Below, one piece after another: positions 57,535-64,000 of a DNA stretch of 64,000 nucleotides. The notes beneath the pieces were generated by a model. It was given only the letters and a program-made list of their open reading frames with translations. It searched no databases and was not told the DNA's origin. The position numbers and the translations under genes were made by a program. The stretch spans positions 16,803,194 through 16,867,193 of the forward strand of contig OX328102.1 of NCBI GenBank assembly GCA_946811185.2. Reading direction: 5' to 3'. Positions within the stretch are counted from its first letter, which is position 1. Each line of letters begins with the position of its first letter. This DNA comes from Hippopus hippopus. Lineage: Eukaryota > Mollusca > Bivalvia > Cardiida > Cardiidae.

Positions 57535-57945
57535 TAAAAGAAAGATAGAACTTTCGTGGTAGATGGTTAGTCCTGAAAAGGACTGTTGGGTTAGCTCTGA
57601 AAAGAGCTGTGACAATTTGAAGAAATGACAATTTGAAGATAGAACTTTCGTCTGACAGCTTGAAGATAGAACTTTCGTCTGGCAGCTTGAAGATAGAACT
57701 TTCGTCTGACATCTTGAAGATAGATCTTTCGTGGTAGATGGTTAGTCCTGAAAAGGACTGTTGGGGTTAGCTCTGAAAAGAGCTGTGACAATTTGAAGAA
57801 ATGACAATTTGAAGATAGAACTTTCGTCTAACAGCTTGAAGGTAGAACTTTCGTCTGACAATTTGAAGAAATGACAATTTGAAGAAAAGATAGAACTTAC
57901 GTCTGACAATTTGAAGAAAGGTAGATCTTCCGTGGTAGATGGTTA
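57535..57945 (-). repeat. Array of 3'-end units with histone-type stem-loops
   Basis: Units of about 21-27 bp (GAAGATAGAACTTTCGTCTG) alternate with stem-loop units. On the minus strand the stem-loops read AGCTCTTTTCAGAGCT (57,593-57,608 and 57,769-57,784) and AGTCCTTTTCAGGACT (57,569-57,584 and 57,744-57,759). ORFs read across it (DESSIFKLS repeats) are products of the repeat, not genes. Probably an amplified copy of the 3' flank of the small genes. Confidence 0.75.
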
Positions 57946-57960
57946 GCCCTGAAAAGGGCT
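57945..57960 (-). promoter_or_regulatory. Histone mRNA-type 3' stem-loop of small gene 1
   Basis: Minus strand: ACAGCCCTTTTCAGGGCTAA. Six-base stem AGCCCT/AGGGCT with loop TTTC, followed by ACCATCTACCACGGAAGA, a purine-rich stretch placed where histone genes carry the U7-binding downstream element. It lies 46 bases after the stop codon of the gene at 58,006-58,239. Confidence 0.75.
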
Positions 57961-58005
57961 GTTTGGGGTGTCCCTAAAAGGGAGCTGGTTTTGGAGGTTG
58001 TGTTT

Positions 58006-58239
58006 TTAAGCACAACCTCCAACCTTTCTGCAGGCTGGACAGCTACTTGCTGCCCGCCTCTTTAGCCTCTTCAACTCCCGTTCATCCAGGTTGAAGTTTA
58101 GCGAGAACGCTGGCTTGTTGTCATCATCCCAGCACTCGGTCTGGGGTACGACGAACTCCTTCTTCTTGTCGTCCATCTTTTTTCTGGATGATAGCTGGGC
58201 AAGGTCCCAAAAATCCATGTCTCTTAAACCACACTCCAT
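58006..58239 (-). CDS. Small gene 1 of the second element (77 residues, CPxC...GC tail)
   Basis: Intact ORF. The N-terminus is acidic and mixed (CGLRDMDFWDLAQL), the middle basic (DERELKRLKRRAASS), and the C-terminus ends CPACRKVGGCA. The tail resembles CPICQANFGCCH of the next small gene, so the two are likely paralogues or share a zinc-binding tail. A TATAAAA lies 51 bases upstream (58,290). The stop codon sits in a perfect 12-bp hairpin (57,991-58,022) and a histone-type stem-loop follows. I do not recognise the family; the basic stretch could bind nucleic acid. Confidence 0.6.
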   Translation of the reverse strand: MECGLRDMDFWDLAQLSSRKKMDDKKKEFVVPQTECWDDDNKPAFSLNFNLDERELKRLKRRAASSCPACRKVGGCA

Positions 58240-58289
58240 GTTGTCTACAAGTCGAAGAGAATGAACGATGTGCGGGAAATGACACTGGG

Positions 58290-58296
58290 TTTTATA
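58290..58296 (-). promoter_or_regulatory. TATA box of small gene 1
   Basis: Minus strand CCTATAAAACCCAGTG. Upstream (58,398, 58,447, 58,496) are three CCAAT motifs within a 115-bp block that is repeated upstream of small gene 2. Confidence 0.65.
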
Positions 58297-58367
58297 GGTT
58301 TTCAGACGGATTGAACTAGTTGACCCATGACGTCATTTTCTCCTATGTTTTTCCCGCGTCGGCGTTT

Positions 58368-58480
58368 CATGCTGTTTTGGCTCCAAATTAATGTTATCCA
58401 ATCAGAATCAGCGTTTTATTTCTAATACTAAATGTTTTATTGTTGTCCAATCCGTGGGTTTGTTACATTTTCTTGTTCGG
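58368..58480 (-). repeat. Duplicated promoter block, copy 1
   Basis: CATGCTGTTTTGGCTCCAAA ... CCAATCCGTGGGTTTGTTAC matches 59,161-59,277 with about ten differences. Each copy lies the same distance upstream of a small ORF, so gene and promoter were duplicated together. Confidence 0.88.
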
Positions 58481-58674
58481 GGATTTTATTGTTGACCAAT
58501 CCGTGGGGTTGTTACATTTTCTTGATCGGGTTAGAAAAAACTAGAGTTTGGCTAATCTATGACTTTTTTTTTTGATTGTGAATCTTTGCAGTGTAACTCT
58601 TCTAAAAGAAAGAAGTTTGACAATTTGAAGAAATGACAATTTAAAGAAAGATAGAACTTTCGTGGTAGATGGGT

Positions 58675-58690
58675 AGCCCTGAAAAGGGCT
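58675..58690 (-). promoter_or_regulatory. Histone mRNA-type 3' stem-loop of small gene 2
   Basis: Minus strand: ACAGCCCTTTTCAGGGCTAC, then CCATCTACCACGAAAGTTC. Stem AGCCCT/AGGGCT, loop TTTC, 33 bases after the stop codon of the gene at 58,723. The flanking text AAACACAGCCTCCAAAAC matches that after small gene 1. Confidence 0.78.
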
Positions 58691-58722
58691 GTTTTGTTTT
58701 GGAGGCTGTGTTTTTTCCAGTT

Positions 58723-59016
58723 CTAATGGCAACACCCGAAATTCGCTTGGCAAATGGGGCATGCTGTAATCTTCCTCCCGAACTCGATATCAACCAAAAT
58801 GATATCCGGTGTTGTCTTTAATAATAGCTGAACTAATCTTTCGCCGAGATCTTTGTATGGCTGTGTTATACGTTGCAGTTGGTTTTGTTCCTCCTCTCCT
58901 ACGAGACGAGTGGTTAGTTGCAATAACTGCTGCCCTGCATTTAGATACTCTCGGAGAGCCTCACGTAGTTGATGATTTACCTCCTCCATATTGATAATGT
59001 TTCCTAATATTGACAC
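58723..59016 (-). CDS. Small gene 2 of the second element (97 residues, helical, CPxC...GC tail)
   Basis: Intact ORF; the start may be M1 or M10. The first about 75 residues are predicted helical with heptad-like leucines (NHQLREALREYLNAGQQLLQ, GERLVQLLLK), suggesting a coiled coil. The tail is CPICQANFGCCH, like small gene 1. TATAAAG lies 65 bases upstream (59,081). A histone-type stem-loop follows the stop. Family not recognised. Confidence 0.62.
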   Translation of the reverse strand: MSILGNIINMEEVNHQLREALREYLNAGQQLLQLTTRLVGEEEQNQLQRITQPYKDLGERLVQLLLKTTPDIILVDIEFGRKITACPICQANFGCCH

Positions 59017-59080
59017 TGCTTTCGAAGTGATCGTTAGCTGAGAATCAAAGAAATGGTGAATGTATGAAAATAACGCTGGA

Positions 59081-59087
59081 CTTTATA
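59081..59087 (-). promoter_or_regulatory. TATA box of small gene 2
   Basis: Minus strand ACGTATAAAGTCCAGCG, placed like the TATA of small gene 1. CCAAT motifs lie at 59,193 and 59,294 further upstream. Confidence 0.65.
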
Positions 59088-59160
59088 CGTTTAAGGAGGA
59101 TTGAAATTTTTAAAGAGTTCGGACCTGGCAGAAAGCACATACATTTTTTCCATGCTACGT

Positions 59161-59277
59161 TTCATGCTGTTTTGGTTCCAAATTAATGTTATCCAATCAG
59201 ATTCACCGTTGTTTTTTCTAATACTAATTGTTTTATTGTTGACCAACCCGTGGGTTTGTTACATTTTCTTGTTCGGG
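59161..59277 (-). repeat. Duplicated promoter block, copy 2
   Basis: Counterpart of 58,368-58,480. TTATCCAATCAGATTCACCG differs from copy 1 by a few bases. Confidence 0.88.
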
Positions 59278-59479
59278 GGGGATTTATTGTTACCCAATCC
59301 ATAGGTTTGTTACATTTTCTTTTTTCGGGTAAGAAAAACTAGAGTTTAACTAACAGTCATGAGACGTTGTATGGAAAAATGTAACCAGAACAAGTCTTTT
59401 GGGGAAAACAGAATGAAGAACTCTATTGTTTTTGAACTTTTATTTATTGAACTTTTATTTACTGAACAGAACTAAACAT

Positions 59480-59945
59480 TGAAACATTTTTTTGCAATGC
59501 ATCATAAAAAATTTCTTGACAATGAAAAAAATTTCTTGACAATGAAAAAAATCACAAGCAAACATTTTTTTGCAATGCATCATAAAAAAATTTCTTGACA
59601 ATGAAAAAATTTCTTAACAACTAAAAAAAATCACAAGCAATCATTTTTTGCAATGCATCATAAAAAATTTCTTGACAATGAAAAAACATTTTCTTAACAA
59701 TGAAAAAATCGCACTGAAATATTTTTTCACAATGAATTATTCACAACGATTTGATAACAATGAAAAAATCGCACTGAAATATTTTTTTCACAATGAATTA
59801 TTCACAACGATTTGATCACGATGAAAAAAACACACTGAATTATTTTTTCGCAATGAATTATTTTACAATGAATTGATAACGATGAAAAAACACACTGAAT
59901 TATTTTTTGCAATGAATTATTTTACAATGAATTAATCGCAAAAAA
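59480..59945. repeat. AT-rich tandem repeats between small genes and polymerase block
   Basis: First AAATTTCTTGACAATGAAAA units with TTTTTTGCAATGCATCATAA, then a related unit AATCGCACTGAAATATTTTT / CAATGAATTATTCACAACGA. CAATGAA is the common core. No gene; it could be an origin-like or 3'-untranslated region. Confidence 0.8.
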
Positions 59946-59962
59946 CAGTATATAACAAATTT

Positions 59963-60682
59963 TTATAATGCAAATTCGCAAATACCACGAGTTTCACGTT
60001 TGTTTTCATATTCCGTAATGTCTTTATGTAATTGGTCATACCCAAAAAACATTGTATACTCACTGTCCATATCGTCGAAATCTCGTAGTCCTATGAATGG
60101 AGCAACATGTCTATAAGCGTCTTTTGTTGAAAGAGTTGAATTCACTACTTCTTCTGTAACATCTCTATCAAATAGAATATACCCTGACATGGTTTCCTTT
60201 GATTCTCCGTAGGAATCATGAACAGATCCTTTTTTGTAGCGTAAGTAAAAGTCAAATAGAACTGATTTCATTTTCACAACGTTAAGAAAACTTTCTTCTG
60301 GTGTTCCTATGATAAAAAATGTCCATCGGCTTGTGGATCTAAACAGCTTACTAATAACATTGTCTTTCATACAGCTATCTGCTAAATAAGTCTTGAGAAC
60401 GAGATCCAGCCCCGAATCGTCCACCATCGTTGCAATAAAGTTGAATATAGCATACACTTTGTAGGACTTTTCTCCTTTTGCAATCCACTTAAACAATTTT
60501 CCGATCCAAATTTTCACACAGAAAAATTTAATGTTAAGCTGTGTTCGTTCATCAAGCGTATGCTGTCGAACAAATTCTCCATAAATTTTTTCACGTAGTT
60601 CTATTGGTAGCGGCAACATGATTGTTATTTTTTGACCAGCGGCTAATATTTTTCCCCGACTTACTTTGAGTGATTGGTACAC
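59963..60682 (-). CDS. 239-residue protein of the second element, unknown function
   Basis: An intact ORF starting 17 bases after the polymerase stop codon on the same strand, so probably in the same transcription unit. Features: PLPIELREKIYGEFVRQH near the start, a hydrophobic/aromatic middle (FFCVKIWIGKLFKWI, YAIFNFIATMV), RWTFFIIGTPEES, and an acidic end (DFDDMDSEYTMFFGYD). No zinc motif, no Walker motif. I recognise no family. Given its position it may be a replication partner of the polymerase. Confidence 0.6.
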   Translation of the reverse strand: MYQSLKVSRGKILAAGQKITIMLPLPIELREKIYGEFVRQHTLDERTQLNIKFFCVKIWIGKLFKWIAKGEKSYKVYAIFNFIATMVDDSGLDLVLKTYLADSCMKDNVISKLFRSTSRWTFFIIGTPEESFLNVVKMKSVLFDFYLRYKKGSVHDSYGESKETMSGYILFDRDVTEEVVNSTLSTKDAYRHVAPFIGLRDFDDMDSEYTMFFGYDQLHKDITEYENKRETRGICEFAL

Positions 60683-60699
60683 AACAATGTGATATGAAA

Positions 60700-63600
60700 T
60701 TATTTTCTCAAGCTTTTATAACCATAGGGTACAGTATCAGTACCATTTACAATGACTCTCTTGGTGTATACAGAACGAAACGTTTTTGTTTGTGGTTCAC
60801 TGGTAACCGTTCTATCTCTGTGTCTTTTAATTCTACAATCATACTGAATTTTGATTTCTACTGTACGATCCAAAGCACATTTCGAATATGTATCGAAATT
60901 TACCACCTGTTTTGTATTGTAATCCAGAGTAACCCCCTTTACTTTACATTTGCTTATCTCTTTTCCATCTTTTGTTTTCATTTTGTAAGCATAATTCTTA
61001 GGTCCAAGTCCTCTGAATTGAGTAATTTTACAAGCAGGCTCTTCATCACTCCATTTTCCTAACCGGCTGTTAATAATAGGGGGATTCCATAATTCAGGGT
61101 CGTGAATGTACATACAACTATCTGTATCGAAATACAGAACTCTATCTTTTAACTTTTCAAGAACACTGTACAATTCCAACCTTGCATAAGCTGTTACGTA
61201 AGAACCTACTATCACATTGGCTGTAGCATGGGTGTCAATATGTTCCAACTTTGATTCATAGTTAACCAAGATGAATGAACAGTCCTCGTCAAAGATTTCT
61301 ACATGCTTTACAATGAAATTGGGATTGGTGACTAATTCGAAATATTTAGACGGATCACTGATGTATTCCGTCTGGGTCATTTTTTCACGCTGAGCTAATT
61401 TTCCCCAAAGGCAGTTCAACATAATCTTAGCAAATGATCTTCTCCCAGGATTTCTTTGAATACAACTTGGATCAAGACGAACACCTTCTGCCTTCTCATA
61501 TTCACAAACGAACTGATCTTTTTCTGAGTCTGATTGACAGCTATCTGGATAACCACTGGCTTCTTGCTTAATTTTCAAGAAATTGTCCACATAATGTTTA
61601 AAGAACTGATCTGACACAGAGTTGAAATGCCAAATTTCATACACTTGCAATAATCGATAACCGCAGTCAAGAGCCTTGAATAATTCAAAAGTAACCCAAG
61701 TTCCGACCAAAGCCCTCTCTTCTTTACCATGTCTACAAATGTTTGAACTTTCTTCTGCACATTTCATACAGAGGGGAAACATCATTTTGTTGTTACAGTG
61801 AACTGGGAGAACGGGGTGAAACAAATCAGTTGGAGGTAAAACTTTACACTTGATTAATCCCTCATATTGGCGAATATTGTTCATATCAATATTCTCAGTA
61901 GACAAAATTTCTGGATGACCTACAGGGTAGGATTTGTGTTTACAAACATAAGGGTATAGAGAACAGATATCGATGTACTTGATTTCCTTTTTGGTTTTTT
62001 CATCAACATCATATCCAATTTTTATTGCATTACATCTTCCTCCGGACAAACCATCCCTCGGATCGATAGGGTCCCAATGTGGATATAACTTTTCAATGAG
62101 TTTTTTGTACTCTTTATCCTTCATCTTAGCATCAAATTCGTGTTCCCAAATGTACACTACATTATATCCCATGTCTTCGATATCTGCTATACGTTCAAAA
62201 GTACATTTGAACAATTCAGACATGGGTTTTCCATTAATAGGATTGATCTGTTTTCGATCTGTATAGCATACAGGACAACCATGATAAAAATCTCCAAGAA
62301 ATTCATAAACAGTGTTTGTTTGATGGTGAAAACCATCTACACTATATTTCCCGATTTGAGCTTCACCACCATTTTTTGCATGCTGAATATTAATACCTTT
62401 TTCCTGGGCAACGCTTTGAACCCATCGTATCGCTTTCATAGAAAAGCGACGTCTGGATGAGTCTTTACTTGAAATGATAGCTATTTGATTTTCTGGTAAA
62501 TATTTGCTTCGCCACACCTTGTTACAGGCATCTGCGATGGTAATCGCCTCTAAAAATGGACAAATACCACCCTGTTCGATAAACAGCTTTCTGAATTCAG
62601 CACATCCTCGTCTGAGGATATCAACATCTGACCTACAGTACATTTCCATCTCCTTCTGAAAATTGAATTCCTCACCATTTCGAACTTTGTCATTATACCA
62701 AACTATAAATTTTGACCTAGCCTCTTCAGACATTGAATCGGGTTTGTAATAAGACATATCCAAGTAGGGTCCGATGTAACTCCAAAATTCATCTGTATTT
62801 GCCCAGTGAGGAAAGTAACCTTTTTTCATTTCTTGAAGGTCAAAGGTGGATGGAAATTTTGCCAAACCAAAACTCATGAAATTGAAAGAATCGATCAGAC
62901 GTACACCGTTCAGTTCTAACTTCATAATATTGTTTCCATTCATGATCACTTTTGGAAGTTTTAACCCAACTTTGACAATATAGTCAAGAATGAACTGACC
63001 GTCATAACCTTTGAAATTATGGGCAATAGCCGTAACCCCTTTATGATGTTTTGAAAAGAGCCAGTTGCAAAATTGACTCAAAGTTTCTTCACCTTGAAAA
63101 ATAACTTCCCTACCCTCTTCAAATTCACTGCATGTAGAACAATGAAAATCAAGTGATTTATCGATACATTCATCACACGCTCTGTGTGCAATACAATAAT
63201 TCGGGATGTGCACACCTGTGTCTTGTTTGCATTCAAAATCAAAGAAAATAAACTGTGTTTTTTTGACTACAGAAGAACTCGTCTCGTCATCGCTGTCATG
63301 GTTCAACTTACTTTGGTAAGGCTGAATATAGCATTGATGAGAAAAGTTAACAATTCTCTTACAGATATGACACCTTTTCTTTCCATTGCAAACATGATTT
63401 TTCTTTCTGACATGATATTGTGCACCGCATTTCGAGCAGAGTTTCACTAATTCACAAATGGATTTCTTTTCTTTACCTTGAACATTTCTGTGATTTTCAA
63501 AGCATTCAGCACTAAAAAAACGTCTACTGCAAACACTGCAAACATATTCTTTTGATTCTGATGGACATTTTCCTTTGCGGTAACAACCTTTACAGATATT

Positions 63601-64000
63601 TGAACAAGCATGACTTTCCCGGTTAGAGTAACCCACATCACAGAACTCACAATAATATGCACAACTAAGAAAACCTTTGATAGATTTGATGTAGTCATAA
63701 TGGTTTTGATGAAAGTACAAATGTATGATCTTACTATTGGCTTTCACTTCTGGATGTTTAAATATTTTTTCCACTTTTGAATGCTGTTGGTGAACTTTAA
63801 TGACATAGCCTTTTTCATACAAGAATGTTTGAATTTTTTTGTATTCATCAATTCCTACAGACTGTGTTGGTGAAACTCCAACTTCATGTAACAATTTCTC
63901 AGCTTCAGTCTTTTGAAGAGGACATTTTGAATGACGAATACGATCCCATTTTCTATTCCATGCCTCGGTGTTTTCACGCTCACTGTAGCAAATTCCCACA
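60700..64000 (-). CDS. polB: Protein-primed DNA polymerase B with inserted nuclease-like domain (5' end outside window)
   Basis: An open frame of 1,099 codons reaching the window edge; the true start lies beyond it. A zinc-rich region spans about residues 117-223 (many CxxC and C2H2 pairs). Exonuclease: FFDFECK (D254/E256), AHNFKGYDGQF (N328, D333), YCRSDVD (Y454, D458). At about 515-625 there is an insertion with GKYSVDGF and VYEFLGDFYHGCPVCY, the D...E core of a Vsr/restriction-like nuclease. Polymerase: DICSLYP (D677), NCLWGK (862-867), YFDTDS (956-961). It is of the protein-priming type of Polintons, adintoviruses and bidnaviruses. It is clearly different from the polymerase at 22,346-25,876. 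No lesion, all key residues present. Confidence 0.9.
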   Translation of the reverse strand, partial: VGICYSERENTEAWNRKWDRIRHSKCPLQKTEAEKLLHEVGVSPTQSVGIDEYKKIQTFLYEKGYVIKVHQQHSKVEKIFKHPEVKANSKIIHLYFHQNHYDYIKSIKGFLSCAYYCEFCDVGYSNRESHACSNICKGCYRKGKCPSESKEYVCSVCSRRFFSAECFENHRNVQGKEKKSICELVKLCSKCGAQYHVRKKNHVCNGKKRCHICKRIVNFSHQCYIQPYQSKLNHDSDDETSSSVVKKTQFIFFDFECKQDTGVHIPNYCIAHRACDECIDKSLDFHCSTCSEFEEGREVIFQGEETLSQFCNWLFSKHHKGVTAIAHNFKGYDGQFILDYIVKVGLKLPKVIMNGNNIMKLELNGVRLIDSFNFMSFGLAKFPSTFDLQEMKKGYFPHWANTDEFWSYIGPYLDMSYYKPDSMSEEARSKFIVWYNDKVRNGEEFNFQKEMEMYCRSDVDILRRGCAEFRKLFIEQGGICPFLEAITIADACNKVWRSKYLPENQIAIISSKDSSRRRFSMKAIRWVQSVAQEKGINIQHAKNGGEAQIGKYSVDGFHHQTNTVYEFLGDFYHGCPVCYTDRKQINPINGKPMSELFKCTFERIADIEDMGYNVVYIWEHEFDAKMKDKEYKKLIEKLYPHWDPIDPRDGLSGGRCNAIKIGYDVDEKTKKEIKYIDICSLYPYVCKHKSYPVGHPEILSTENIDMNNIRQYEGLIKCKVLPPTDLFHPVLPVHCNNKMMFPLCMKCAEESSNICRHGKEERALVGTWVTFELFKALDCGYRLLQVYEIWHFNSVSDQFFKHYVDNFLKIKQEASGYPDSCQSDSEKDQFVCEYEKAEGVRLDPSCIQRNPGRRSFAKIMLNCLWGKLAQREKMTQTEYISDPSKYFELVTNPNFIVKHVEIFDEDCSFILVNYESKLEHIDTHATANVIVGSYVTAYARLELYSVLEKLKDRVLYFDTDSCMYIHDPELWNPPIINSRLGKWSDEEPACKITQFRGLGPKNYAYKMKTKDGKEISKCKVKGVTLDYNTKQVVNFDTYSKCALDRTVEIKIQYDCRIKRHRDRTVTSEPQTKTFRSVYTKRVIVNGTDTVPYGYKSLRK

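Noticed and set aside
57320..57791. ORFs coding DESSIFKLS- and ARRKFYLQ-type repeats
   Set aside because: They are translations of the 21-27 bp tandem array in two frames, without a start context or non-repeat part.
57500..58700. A histone gene cluster as source of the stem-loops
   Set aside because: None of the ORFs on either strand codes a histone; the flanking proteins have CPxC...GC tails unlike any histone.

Overview
The window is AT-rich eukaryotic (metazoan) nuclear DNA. Two host genes are split by phase-consistent GT-AG introns, and the rest is crowded with non-autonomous DNA transposons and two virus-like mobile elements. The style of repeats, the palindromic MITEs and the type of Polinton suggest a bivalve or other mollusc, but that is an inference and not shown by a marker gene.

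Layout. (1) 1-11.1 kb, + strand: the last four exons of an inosine-5'-monophosphate dehydrogenase gene, the final exon coding only about seven residues after a 7.2 kb intron. The introns hold piggyBac-like palindromic MITEs (TTAA ends), a 1.1 kb element with 7-bp target duplications and a pogo-like element. (2) 11.1-21.1 kb: gene-free repeat field, including a 290-bp mariner derivative that keeps only the DNA-binding half of the transposase. (3) 21,122-38,089: a complete Polinton/Maverick of 16,968 bp with about 273-bp terminal inverted repeats starting AG and ending CT, flanked by the 6-bp duplication ACAGAA. It carries a RING protein, protein-primed DNA polymerase, a stand-alone paralogue of the polymerase N-terminal domain, a NUMOD-like protein, double jelly-roll major capsid, penton, packaging ATPase, a pVI-like hydrophobic protein, several small conserved proteins, a Zn-ribbon/PLA2/integrase/chromodomain protein, an adenain-like protease and a fibre-like repeat protein. 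At least ten of its genes are broken by in-frame stops or 1-bp homopolymer shifts, so this copy is probably dead. (4) 40.46-49.62 kb, + strand: a complete eight-exon, 296-residue secreted DNase I-like gene, preceded by a decayed copy of its first coding exon. (5) 49.6-57 kb: MITEs, a foldback element and a dead Tc1-like transposon. (6) 57-64 kb, - strand: the left part of a second virus-like element with an intact 1,099-codon protein-primed DNA polymerase containing an inserted nuclease-like domain, an unknown 239-residue protein and two small related ORFs. Those small ORFs have CCAAT/TATA promoters and are followed by stem-loops identical in architecture to the 3' end of replication-dependent histone mRNAs.

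How it fits together. The Polinton has the gene set of a virus-like transposon: replication, integration, capsid maturation, packaging and attachment. Its genes are packed with gaps of a few bases, share an AT-rich motif abutting the start codon, and are arranged divergently from a 31-bp gap between ATPase and integrase. The second element is unrelated in its polymerase and may express its small genes in S phase through histone-type signals, which is the most novel signal in the window.
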